Below, in pieces: positions 32,610 to 39,499 of a DNA stretch of 54,385 nucleotides (positions within the stretch are counted from its first letter, which is position 1; each line of letters opens with the position of its first letter). Source of the DNA: an uncultured bacterium (lineage in GTDB: Bacteria; Patescibacteriota; Minisyncoccia; Phycocordibacterales; CAIRYW01); assembly GCA_903882905.1 (NCBI GenBank), contig CAIRYW010000010.1, forward strand, positions 1-54,385, in the 5' to 3' direction. The notes under the pieces were generated by a model. It did no database searches, was not told the origin of the DNA, and saw only the letters and a program-made list of their open reading frames with translations. The position numbers were made by a program, and so were the translations under genes.

Positions 32610-33026
32610 TTAGGCGGCCGCTTCTTCGGAAAGGAGGCCTTCGGACGGAGGCTCTTCGACGGACGGAATTTCGTCCTTGAAGTTGACCTTGGTAAGGAAT
32701 GGAAGGGCCCATTCCGAGTTTCGGTGGTGTCTGGGGACCACAGCCATCAGGGGATTCTCTTCGGTTGCGCCGGGGGCGGTTGTGGAGATGACGACTGCGT
32801 ATCCGTTAACGCGGTAAACTCCCGCTCTCCCGAATTTGTCCATGGCCTCTCGGAGATCGTGGTTCGGATGGAACACGAGCAGTTTTTGCGCATTTGCAGG
32901 GTTGGTGGCGAGGCTAACCAGATGAGTCGCGATACTGACAAGCGTTTCGCGAGTGTTTCTGCTGTTTTCTGCGTCAACTCGCGGGTCGCGCAGGTGGTGT
33001 AGGTTTGTGGTGCGGGTGTCGCTCAT
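32610..33026 (-). CDS. GC-rich hypothetical protein
   Basis: 138 residues, soluble, no signal peptide. N-terminus MSDTRTTNLHHLRDPRVDAE; middle VYRVNGYAVVISTTAPGATEENPLMAVVPRHHR; acidic C-terminus ending LLSEEAAA. Composition over half G+C in places, unlike both neighbours. Single-gene unit with its own terminator between xer and xth. ATG 33026 is preferred to an in-frame ATG at 33050 that begins with an unrelated hydrophobic stretch. Family unknown; likely acquired. Confidence 0.55.
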   Translation of the reverse strand: MSDTRTTNLHHLRDPRVDAENSRNTRETLVSIATHLVSLATNPANAQKLLVFHPNHDLREAMDKFGRAGVYRVNGYAVVISTTAPGATEENPLMAVVPRHHRNSEWALPFLTKVNFKDEIPSVEEPPSEGLLSEEAAA

Positions 33027-33189
33027 AATAATAAACGGTAGGATGTTCACTTTGGTTTTATGTTTGAATTGCAGTTTGTCCAGCTTTTTTATTTAAACGA
33101 ACAAACTACTTAACGACACATTCTCCACTTTATCAAGATAAAAGCAAGTAAATTCACATAGTATTTTTTTGCTGTGTTAAAATTACTAA

Positions 33190-33987
33190 ATGAAAATTAT
33201 TTCTTGGAATGTAAATGGGATTCGCGCAGTGCACAAAAAAAATCTATTTATGCCATTTTTGGAGGAATATGATCCAGATATTATCTGTCTTCAAGAGACC
33301 AAAGCCGAAAAACACCAATCTCCAATCGAGCTTGTAAAATATAGGGAATTTTGGAATTCAGCCATTAAAAAGGGCTATAGTGGTACTGCAATTTTCTCTA
33401 AAATTGAGCCTGAAAATGTATTTTTAGATTTTCCAACTGACATTGCAAAAAAATACAAATTTGAGAAAGATAAATTTGGTAATCCAAATACTGAAGGAAG
33501 AATTGTTGTTGCGGAATTTAAAAAATTTTTTGTTGTTTCAGTTTACACGCCGAATGCAAAAGATGATTTAAGTCGTCTTGACCTACGCCATAAACTGTGG
33601 GATGTTGCTTTTCTTGAATATATGAAAAAATTAGAAAAAAATAAACCTGTAATATTTGGAGGTGATTTAAATGTTGCTCACACTCCAGATGATCTTGCTC
33701 GTCCAAAAGAAAATGTTGGCAACAAGGGTTTCACAAATGAAGAAAGAGAAGGAATTCAAAAATTTATTAATGCAGGTTTCATAGATTCTTTTAGAATTTT
33801 TACAAAAGGTAATGGTTATTACACTTGGTGGAGCCATTTTGCAAACGCTCGTGCCCGAAATGTTGGATGGAGAATAGATTACTTTTTTGTCTCAAAAATA
33901 CTTGCTAAAAAGGTCAAAAAGGCAGAAATACTAAGTAAAATAATGGGTTCTGACCATTGTCCTATATTACTTGAAATTGATCTGTAG
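33190..33987 (+). CDS. xth: Exodeoxyribonuclease III / AP endonuclease
   Basis: 265 residues, normal. Catalytic motifs: SWNVNGIRA with N7, LQETK with E36, VYTPNA with Y119, GGDLNVAH with D159/N161, and SDHCPI with D255/H256. It incises DNA 5' of abasic sites and has 3'-5' exonuclease activity in base-excision repair. ATG lies 6 nt after TGTTAAAAT, pointing to a leaderless mRNA. Confidence 0.96.
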   Translation: MKIISWNVNGIRAVHKKNLFMPFLEEYDPDIICLQETKAEKHQSPIELVKYREFWNSAIKKGYSGTAIFSKIEPENVFLDFPTDIAKKYKFEKDKFGNPNTEGRIVVAEFKKFFVVSVYTPNAKDDLSRLDLRHKLWDVAFLEYMKKLEKNKPVIFGGDLNVAHTPDDLARPKENVGNKGFTNEEREGIQKFINAGFIDSFRIFTKGNGYYTWWSHFANARARNVGWRIDYFFVSKILAKKVKKAEILSKIMGSDHCPILLEIDL

Positions 33988-34244
33988 GTTGCAAAAGTCG
34001 ATGTCCTTTATAAAGGACATCGATAAGAAAAGTTATCCCCACTTGTGTCCTTTACATGTCCTTTAAAAGGAATACAATATTATCAGTTAGCGAGATTTAA
34101 TCTATTTTTCTCGCACATTGGTACATTCAATTTTTTTGAAGGAGGCCTTGCCTCGAAGTAATGAAGTGAATTCTCAACATTTTATATTTTTTGGATTCAA
34201 ACTTCTTAAATCTTCATGCTCGACTTCGTCTTCAAACAAACTCT
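33988..34244. other. Gene-free stretch with a 26-bp palindrome and TGTCCTTT motifs
   Basis: No ORF is supported. 33998-34023 is a perfect 26-bp palindrome (half TCGATGTCCTTTA), followed by two more direct TGTCCTTT copies at about 34046-34063. A near DnaA-box TTATCCCCA lies at 34033. The palindrome could end xth transcripts or be an operator; no U-tract follows. The rest looks like plain AT-rich spacer. Confidence 0.45.
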
Positions 34245-34319
34245 AGAACCCATCTCAAAGATAATTTAGGAAATTATTTTCGAGATGGGTTCTAAAAAGC
34301 CCCGCTACGCGGGGCTTTT
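34245..34319. terminator. Double hairpin between xth and CCA-adding enzyme
   Basis: First stem AGAACCCATCTC/GAGATGGGTTCT (34245-34256 with 34282-34293), then AAAAGCCCCGC-TAC-GCGGGGCTTTT (34295-34319). The second has the form of a terminator in both directions. Confidence 0.75.
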
Positions 34320-34327
34320 CTCTTTCT

Positions 34328-34371
34328 AAATTTGGAGGTAATTCCTCCTGTGAGGTTTTTCCTCCAAATTT
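34328..34371 (-). terminator. Hairpin after the CCA-adding enzyme gene
   Basis: AAATTTGGAGG pairs with CCTCCAAATTT; the loop holds an inner AATTCCTC/GAGGTTTTT pairing. It directly follows the stop at 34376. Confidence 0.5.
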
Positions 34372-34375
34372 ATTT

Positions 34376-35878
34376 TTATTCCACGTGATGTCTATCTCTC
34401 AATTTTTTTAATTCATCTTCCTCCTCTTTTTCTTTTCTTTCTTTGGCTTTTTCTCCTAGATCTTTTAATTCTTTATCAGTTAATTTAGATAATTCGATTG
34501 CTCTTTTTTCTAAATCAGATTCAGTATTCTTTTTTGGATCATCTAAAACTTCATCAAGTAATATGTGTAAAATAAATCCGATTTTTGGTCCTGGAGCAAT
34601 ATTTGTTTTTTTAATTATCTCTTCCCCACCAATCTTTAATTGCGCCACAGAGACAGGATCTCGCAGTGCTTCGTCAATCATCGAATGATACTTTCGAAGT
34701 CTATAAGGGCTCTCTTTTGGCCTTCCCATACCCATTCTATCGCTCGCTCTGACGTTCATTAGTTCCCAAATTAATTCTGGTCCAACGTTCCTCACCATTC
34801 TTCTAACTGCCGACAAAGTGATTTGTTCTGTGTCAGAAAAAAACATATGCCAGCGGACAAGTTTTGTAACAGTTTCAATTATTTTATTTGAAAATTTTAA
34901 TCTTTCTAATATTTTTTTTGCAATTCTTGCACCCACAACATCATGGCCATAAAAAGTGTAATCTTTTTTCTCATCAGAAAATCTCCTTGTTGGCGGCTTG
35001 CCGATATCGTGAAGCAAGGATGCTAAGCGAACCTCCAAAGAGAATTTTTTCTTTGCAGAATGTTCAAGGCTGCGGAGTAAATGTTCAAAGACATCATACG
35101 AGTGCGCTTGGTTTTGGGTTGTACCAATTCCCTCTTCAAGTTCTGGAATAATGAAGTGAATTAAGCCTAATTTCTTGCAAAGCATGATTCCCTTCATTGG
35201 GGAATCTGATGAAATAATCCTTACAAATTCATCTCGAATTCTCTCTTGAGAAATATTTTTTAGTAGAGAAACATTTTCTACTATCGCCTTTTCTGTATCT
35301 GGATCAATCAAAAATCCAAGTTCCGTTGCAATTCTAACTGCGCGCAAAATTCGAAGGCCATCCTCATTGAATCTTTCGTGTGCATCCCCTACTGTTTTCA
35401 CAATCCCCTTTTGCAAATCAACTTTTCCTCCAAATAAATCAACCACATCAAATTCTCCGCTTTTTTTTCCAAGCGCAAGTGCGTTTATTGTAAAGTCTCT
35501 TCTTTTTAAATCATCCTCTAAATTTTTACTAAATCTGACTTCATCAGGATGCCTGTTGTTTGTATACTTCCCTTCTAGTCTGTATGGCGTTATTTCAATA
35601 ACTTTTAATGTTGGATTTTCTGCTTCTTCGAATACTACTCCAACTGTTCCAAAATCGTTTTCGTAAAATGTTTTTGGAAAAAGTTTTATTATTTCCGCAG
35701 GTGTTGCATTTGTGGTTGCATCCCAATCCTTTGGAGTTCTACCTAAAAATAAATCTCTAACACACCCTCCGATTAAATACGCTTCATAACCTCCCTTCTC
35801 CAAGGTGTCTATTACTTCTAATGCTTCTTTTGGTAGATCAAAAAAAGTATTGTTTTTTGAGGTTTTTTTTTCAGTCAT
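34376..35878 (-). CDS. cca: CCA-adding tRNA nucleotidyltransferase with HD domain
   Basis: 500 residues. Class II nucleotidyltransferase head: LIGGCVRDLFLGR (36-47) and metal-binding D51/D53 (KDWDATT); RRDFTINAL (126-134) and RILRAVR (176-182) typical of CCA-adding/PAP enzymes. An HD phosphohydrolase domain starts at H290-D291 (ASLLHDIGK). The Lys/Glu-rich tail (440-500) is likely helical. The tRNA genes next door lack encoded CCA, so CCA addition is more likely than poly(A) synthesis, although the family alone does not decide. It may share transcription with tRNA-Arg. Confidence 0.93.
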   Translation of the reverse strand: MTEKKTSKNNTFFDLPKEALEVIDTLEKGGYEAYLIGGCVRDLFLGRTPKDWDATTNATPAEIIKLFPKTFYENDFGTVGVVFEEAENPTLKVIEITPYRLEGKYTNNRHPDEVRFSKNLEDDLKRRDFTINALALGKKSGEFDVVDLFGGKVDLQKGIVKTVGDAHERFNEDGLRILRAVRIATELGFLIDPDTEKAIVENVSLLKNISQERIRDEFVRIISSDSPMKGIMLCKKLGLIHFIIPELEEGIGTTQNQAHSYDVFEHLLRSLEHSAKKKFSLEVRLASLLHDIGKPPTRRFSDEKKDYTFYGHDVVGARIAKKILERLKFSNKIIETVTKLVRWHMFFSDTEQITLSAVRRMVRNVGPELIWELMNVRASDRMGMGRPKESPYRLRKYHSMIDEALRDPVSVAQLKIGGEEIIKKTNIAPGPKIGFILHILLDEVLDDPKKNTESDLEKRAIELSKLTDKELKDLGEKAKERKEKEEEDELKKLRDRHHVE

Positions 35879-35925
35879 GTGTCTACTTATTTTATTTTAT
35901 TATACTCTTGTTTACTTTTGTGTTT

Positions 35926-36061
35926 GTGCACCCAGAGGGATTTTCGAAACTTACAGTTTCTGTATACCTTTTGGATATTTTATTTCGTGAACTCATAAAA
36001 TAATCTCAAAAGGTTTTCGAATCCCTCAAGAAAGCTCTCCCAGAGCTTTCTTGATTGCTTG
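35926..36061 (-). repeat. Mirrored tRNA-trailing element of tRNA-Arg
   Basis: On the minus strand after tRNA-Arg: terminator hairpin (36027-36053), an antisense copy of the T-arm (AGGGATTCGAA, 36016-36026), an imperfect AT-rich hairpin, then a sense copy of T-loop plus acceptor 3' strand (TTTCGAAAATCCCTC then TGGGTGCAC, ending 35926). It parallels the elements after tRNA-Gly and tRNA-Pro. Confidence 0.6.
36027..36053 (-). terminator. tRNA-Arg terminator-like hairpin
   Basis: Perfect 12-bp stem CAAGAAAGCTCT/AGAGCTTTCTTG with a 3-nt loop, 9 nt after the tRNA. It lacks a long U-tract. Confidence 0.6.
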
Positions 36062-36133
36062 TGCACCCAGAGGGATTCGAACCCCCAACAACCGCTTCGA
36101 AGGCGGGTATGATATCCATTTCACTATGGGTGC
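36062..36133 (-). tRNA. tRNA-Arg(TCG)
   Basis: 72-nt cloverleaf. Acceptor GCACCCA/TGGGTGC, discriminator A, anticodon stem CCCGC/GCGGT with loop CTTCGAA giving anticodon TCG, T-arm GGGGGTTCGAATCCCTC. CCA is not encoded. The D-arm is weak (GTGAAATGGATATCAT). Confidence 0.9.
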
Positions 36134-36179
36134 ATATCGAAATCTTACTCTAGTATGCATAAAAATCAAAAAGGTCTGG

Positions 36180-36207
36180 TTGAAATTACTGCCTAAAATG
36201 ATAAACT
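36180..36207 (+). promoter_or_regulatory. tRNA-Gly(GCC) promoter
   Basis: TTGAAA (36180-36185), 16-bp spacer, TAAACT (36202-36207), 16 nt before the tRNA. TAAACT also precedes tRNA-Pro (37665-37670). Confidence 0.5.
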
Positions 36208-36223
36208 AAAAAAGTAAAAATAT

Positions 36224-36294
36224 GCGGGTATAGTTTAGTGGTAAAATGAGTCCTTGCCAAGGATTAGATTCGGGTTCGATTCCCGGTACCCGCA
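36224..36294 (+). tRNA. tRNA-Gly(GCC)
   Basis: 71-nt cloverleaf: acceptor GCGGGTA/TACCCGC, discriminator A, anticodon loop with GCC, T-arm CGGGTTCGATTCCCG. CCA not encoded. Confidence 0.95.
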
Positions 36295-36330
36295 CAAGAA
36301 AAACTGACGCCGAAAGGCGTCTTTTTCTTG
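36295..36330 (+). terminator. tRNA-Gly terminator
   Basis: CAAGAAAAA and GACGCC pair with GGCGTC and TTTTTCTTG around a GAAA loop. Confidence 0.85.
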
Positions 36331-36501
36331 TGCGGGTAAGAAAGCAAATTTATTTGCTTTCGTCCGGGAATCGAAAGCCGGAATATGTCGCGTAGCGACT
36401 ATGAGGCGGGGTCGCGACCTTTTGCGCAGCAAAAGAGTTGTGACCGATTCCCTTTACTCTTAATTTGTGACGGCAAATAAACTATCTGTGACCGATTCCC
36501 C
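36295..36501 (+). repeat. Mirrored tRNA-trailing element of tRNA-Gly
   Basis: In order: terminator; antisense acceptor TTGTGCGGGTA; a GAAAGCAAA/TTTGCTTTC hairpin; antisense T-arm CCGGGAATCGAA (36364-36375) ending AAAGCCG; hairpin GTCGC-GTA-GCGAC; GAGGCGGGG (36403-36411); hairpin TTTTGC-GCA-GCAAAA; then two GTGACCGATTCCC sense T-arm copies (to 36452 and 36500). GGGAATCG can pair with CGATTCCC. The tRNA-Pro element has the same order with its own T-arm sequence. Confidence 0.65.
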
Positions 36502-36664
36502 ATCTTTATTCCTTGCTTCCCTTGTAATAACCTCCCTTTCTCTACGTCTTAGAGTAACTTACTAAACTCTGTCCTTTTGACCTTTAGATGTCCCTATTTC
36601 TCCAAAATAGGCCTAAAACTGTGGATAACTCTGTTAACATGTGTAAAAGACACCAAAAAAGACA
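36502..36664. other. Gene-free spacer with one exact DnaA box
   Basis: No ORF supported. TGTGGATAA (36612-36620) is the exact reverse complement of the DnaA-box consensus; GTTAACATGTG follows. Otherwise AT-rich with no clear structure. Together with the element before it and the promoter after it, it makes up the 474-bp gap ahead of the NUDIX gene. Confidence 0.4.
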
Positions 36665-36693
36665 TTGTCAAATTATGTCTTAAATACTATAAT
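36665..36693 (+). promoter_or_regulatory. Promoter of the NUDIX-YraN operon
   Basis: TTGTCA, 17-bp spacer, TATAAT (36688-36693). The leader carries the hairpin AAGACGTTTC-GTAA-GAAACGTCTT (36731-36754). Confidence 0.65.
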
Positions 36694-36760
36694 AGCGTTG
36701 CTAGATAAGGTTATTATTGAGAAATAGACCAAGACGTTTCGTAAGAAACGTCTTGTAAAA

Positions 36761-37534
36761 CATTTCACGTGGAACATAACAATTTAAAACTACAAGTTGG
36801 AGTTAAAGCTCTTATTTTCAATAAAAATAAGGATATTTTATTACTAAAAAGGATTCCTGAGAGAAAAGGAGAAGATAGTTGTTGGGATATTCCAGGTGGA
36901 AGAATAAATAACAACCGAAGTCTGCTAAGTAATCTTTTAAGGGAGATTAAAGAAGAGACTTCTCTCAATAGTATCTCAAATCCAGTTATCCTTTCAGCTC
37001 AAGATGTATTCTTTAGGGGTAGTAGGATTGTTAGGGTAACTTATGTTGCACGTGTAACATCTAGCAGGGTAGTAAAGTTAAGTAGTGAGCATTCGGAGTA
37101 TAAATGGGTTAAGTTTGATGACTTAATGAAAATTAAAGATTTAGATAAGCACGTAAGGATTATTATAAAGGACAAAGATAAGGTGTCCTTAATAAAATCC
37201 TTTATTAATAAGGTTTAAATTATAAAAGATCGTGAACTTAAATAAGATCGGAAAATTAGGAGAGGATATTGCTGTAAAGTTTCTCAAAGGGAAGGGATTT
37301 GAGGTTTTGAATAGAAATTACCTTAAAAAACTGGGAGAAATTGACATTGTTGCTAAAAAGCTAGGTATTTACCACTTTATTGAGGTAAAAGCAGTTTCAC
37401 GTGAAATTATTGACAATAAGCCGGTGAAAGGGGACTTTGTGGAACCTGAGGAGAATATGCACAGGGATAAGATAAGAAGATTAGCAAATGCTATAGAAAT
37501 ATTTTTGGAGTCAAATAAAGTTTCATGTGAAAGG
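36761..37534. other. Cluster of four parS-like palindromes
   Basis: Sites resembling TGTTTCACGTGAAACA: 36761-36776 (13/16), 37044-37059 (TGTTGCACGTGTAACA, 14/16, perfect palindrome), 37393-37408 (13/16 with GTTTCACGTGAAA intact) and 37519-37534 (12/16). Three are inside coding sequence. ParB-binding sites of this kind usually cluster near the replication origin. No parA/parB is in the window. Confidence 0.5.
36769..37218 (+). CDS. NUDIX hydrolase
   Basis: 149 residues. Nudix box at 44-66 (GRINNNRSLLSNLLREIKEE): the catalytic REIKEE is intact, but the first conserved Glu is Arg50 and the late Gly is Ser65. GGxI/PGG context CWDIPGGR is normal. It would hydrolyse a nucleoside diphosphate-linked compound; substrate unknown. 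GTG 36769 is embedded in the first parS-like site; no better start is seen. Operon with the YraN gene (13-bp gap). Confidence 0.85.
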   Translation: MEHNNLKLQVGVKALIFNKNKDILLLKRIPERKGEDSCWDIPGGRINNNRSLLSNLLREIKEETSLNSISNPVILSAQDVFFRGSRIVRVTYVARVTSSRVVKLSSEHSEYKWVKFDDLMKIKDLDKHVRIIIKDKDKVSLIKSFINKV

Positions 37535-37624
37535 TTTACGTTCGATTTATTTGTAGTTTATATCGATATAAAACAAAAGAAAGTATTAGTCAAGGTTTAT
37601 GAAGATTTTCCTCTATTTATATGA
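37232..37624 (+). CDS. yraN: YraN/UPF0102 family nuclease-like protein
   Basis: 130 residues. Opening NKIGKLGEDIAVKFLKGKGFEVLNRNY and LGEIDIVAKK...YHFIEVKAV are diagnostic of YraN, with the PD-(D/E)xK-type E-I-D-x(n)-E-V-K residues. Family proteins are often found near origin or DNA-processing genes, with possible roles in DNA transactions. Starts at GTG 37232. Two parS-like palindromes lie inside the gene. Confidence 0.88.
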   Translation: MNLNKIGKLGEDIAVKFLKGKGFEVLNRNYLKKLGEIDIVAKKLGIYHFIEVKAVSREIIDNKPVKGDFVEPEENMHRDKIRRLANAIEIFLESNKVSCERFTFDLFVVYIDIKQKKVLVKVYEDFPLFI

Positions 37625-37680
37625 ATTAAATATAAATAAATTTCTAAAAAAAAGAGTGTTGTGTTAAACTCATGTTTCAA

Positions 37681-37751
37681 CGGAGTGTAGTGTAACGGTA
37701 GCATTAATGCTTTGGGAGCATTCGGTCCGGGTTCAAATCCCGGCACTCCGA
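37681..37751 (+). tRNA. tRNA-Pro(TGG)
   Basis: 71-nt cloverleaf: acceptor CGGAGTG/CACTCCG, discriminator A, anticodon loop TTTGGGA giving TGG, T-arm CCGGGTTCAAATCCCGG. CCA not encoded. Extended -10 TGTTAAACT at 37662-37670. Confidence 0.95.
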
Positions 37752-37917
37752 CACGTGAAAAACAGCGAAGCTGTTTTTAGGGATTTGAAAGCCGCAGCTA
37801 TATTTTGCTTAGCAAAGCAAAATAGCGAGGCGGGGCCGAGAAATTTTACGAGCGACGGCGAGTAAAATATTCGTGGCCAAATCCTTTTTTAGCATAAATT
37901 TATCTGTGACCAAATCT
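37752..37917 (+). repeat. Mirrored tRNA-trailing element of tRNA-Pro
   Basis: In order: terminator hairpin (37758-37778); antisense T-arm GGGATTTGAA (37780-37789) ending AAAGCCG; hairpin TTTTGC-TTA-GCAAA; GAGGCGGGG (37827-37835); AT-rich hairpin ATTTTAC..GTAAAAT; GTGGCCAAATCC (to 37884) and GTGACCAAATC (to 37916). Same layout as after tRNA-Gly, but the arms carry the Pro T-arm sequence, so GGATTTG pairs with CAAATCC. Confidence 0.65.
37758..37778 (+). terminator. tRNA-Pro terminator
   Basis: AAAAACAGC-GAA-GCTGTTTTT, perfect 9-bp stem ending in T5. Confidence 0.85.
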
Positions 37918-37924
37918 TAAAACA

Positions 37925-38683
37925 ATGCCTAAAAACAACAAAGATACATCATGGCAAGGGGTTTCTGGTTGGTACGATGATCTTCTAACAAAAGAAGATA
38001 CTTACCAAGGAAAAGTGATCTTGCCAAATTTACTTAGAATTTTAAATCCAAAAGCAGGGGAGAATGTTTTAGACGTGGCTTGCGGACAAGGTTTTTTTGC
38101 ACATGAGGTTGCAAAATTTGATGCAAGGGTAGTCGGAGTCGATTCGTCAAAAGATTTGATAAATATTGCTACAAAAAATAAAACAGGGAATGAAAAGTTT
38201 TTTATAACAAATGCAGAAAATATTTTGCTTAACGAAAAGTTTGATAAAGCTTTTTGTGTTCTTGCACTTCAAAATATAAAAAATATTGATAAGGTTTTTG
38301 CTGGAGTTTCTAAAGTGTTAAAAACAAAAGGGAATTTTGTGATTGTGATTAATCATCCGAGTTTTAGAGTTCCTCAAAATTCTGATTGGGGATTTGATGA
38401 AACAAAAAAGATGCAGTACAGATCGGTTTATAAATATATGTCAGAAATTGGTGTCAGTATTGAAATGAATCCAGGAAAAAAAGAAAAAAGTAAAAAAACT
38501 TTGAGTTTCCATAGGCCGCTGCAGTATTATTTTAAAATGCTTGCAAAAGAAGGTTTTGTAGTGCGCCGACTTGAAGAATGGATTTCACATAAAGAAAGTA
38601 TGGCTGGCCCAAAAAAGATTGCCGAAGATAATGCACGAAAAGAAATTCCTCTTTTTATGATGATTGAAGCTGTAAAAAATTAA
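37925..38683 (+). CDS. Class I SAM-dependent methyltransferase
   Basis: 252 residues. SAM-binding motif I NVLDVACGQGFFAHEVAKF (about 45-63), acidic VGVDSS at the end of strand 2, and motif IV-like FDKAFCVLALQNI. UbiE/Methyltransf_11 type. The C-terminal half (RPLQYYFKMLAKEGFVVRRLEEW) is usual for small-molecule methyltransferases. Substrate cannot be told. Operon with the CYTH gene (3-bp gap). Confidence 0.85.
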   Translation: MPKNNKDTSWQGVSGWYDDLLTKEDTYQGKVILPNLLRILNPKAGENVLDVACGQGFFAHEVAKFDARVVGVDSSKDLINIATKNKTGNEKFFITNAENILLNEKFDKAFCVLALQNIKNIDKVFAGVSKVLKTKGNFVIVINHPSFRVPQNSDWGFDETKKMQYRSVYKYMSEIGVSIEMNPGKKEKSKKTLSFHRPLQYYFKMLAKEGFVVRRLEEWISHKESMAGPKKIAEDNARKEIPLFMMIEAVKN

Positions 38684-38686
38684 AAA

Positions 38687-39244
38687 ATGGAGAACAAAGA
38701 AATAGAAGTAAGGTTTTTGGAAATCGATAAAGAAAAAATAATTTCTAGATTGAAAGAAATTGGCGCCAAAGATTTGGGGAATAATTTAATGAACGAAATT
38801 ATTTTTGACAATAAAAATTTTGATTTCAGGGAAAATAAAAAACTTTTGAGATTGCGAAAAAACGGGGAGAAAATTTTTTTATCATACAAACATTATCATG
38901 ATCATACTGCAGAAGGTACAGAGGAAGTTGAAATTGAAGTTTCGGATTTTGAAAATACAAAAAAAATTATAGAACAAACTGGTTTAATGGCCTTTAGAAT
39001 TCAAGAAAAATGGAGACACACTTTTGTTTTGGATGATATTGTTTTTGATATAGACACTTGGCCAAAAATTCCAACATTACTTGAGATTGAATCTTTAAGC
39101 GAAGAGCATTTAAAAAAGGGAGCAGAGATGCTTAATTTATCTTGGGAAAAAGCGGTTTTCATGAATCAAAGAAAAGTTATTGAAGAAGTTTATAATATTC
39201 CTGTAAGCCGTCTGAGATATTTTACTTTTGATAAAATGGAATAA
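38687..39244 (+). CDS. CYTH domain protein (class IV adenylate cyclase-like)
   Basis: 185 residues. N-terminal E5-x-E7-x-R9 (EIEVRF), a variant of the ExExK signature, then RLRKNGEKIFLSYK, EEVEIEVSD and DIVFDIDTWPKIPTLLEIES, all expected for the CYTH tunnel fold that binds triphosphates with divalent metal. Could be an adenylate cyclase, thiamine triphosphatase or tripolyphosphatase; the sequence does not decide. Confidence 0.85.
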   Translation: MENKEIEVRFLEIDKEKIISRLKEIGAKDLGNNLMNEIIFDNKNFDFRENKKLLRLRKNGEKIFLSYKHYHDHTAEGTEEVEIEVSDFENTKKIIEQTGLMAFRIQEKWRHTFVLDDIVFDIDTWPKIPTLLEIESLSEEHLKKGAEMLNLSWEKAVFMNQRKVIEEVYNIPVSRLRYFTFDKME

Positions 39245-39305
39245 ATGGAGAGTAAATAAGCCTAAATCTACTAGTTTTTTATAAGAAAAAGTTACAAAAG
39301 TTAAT

Positions 39306-39334
39306 TTGACTTTTGTCTATTTTCATGCTAGAAT
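39306..39334 (+). promoter_or_regulatory. Strong promoter of the GC-rich 426-aa gene
   Basis: TTGACT, 17-bp spacer, TAGAAT. The leader of about 160 nt contains a hairpin with GCATGC at both ends (39364-39420) and GGTGAGATTT/AAATCTCATC inside. This differs from the leaderless starts common in the window. Confidence 0.7.
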
Positions 39335-39499
39335 CTACTCAAATTGTGATCATTGAAAAAAGTGCATGCGGGTGAGATTTTAGAAAGCAAAATTTGTTTT
39401 TTGAAATCTCATCAGCATGCCTAGATGCTGATCAATAAAACCAAAAGCAGAAACAAACTCAAGGTACCTAGGCAAACCTGTGAAATTGTACCAACTACT

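Noticed and set aside
36235-36432. 65-aa minus-strand frame over tRNA-Gly and its trailing element
   Set aside because: It is antisense to the tRNA (the phrase YRESNPN is the translated T-arm complement) and has no independent support.
36430-36770. Firm oriC call
   Set aside because: Only one exact DnaA box is present and dnaA, dnaN and parAB are absent; kept as a hypothesis with the parS-like cluster.
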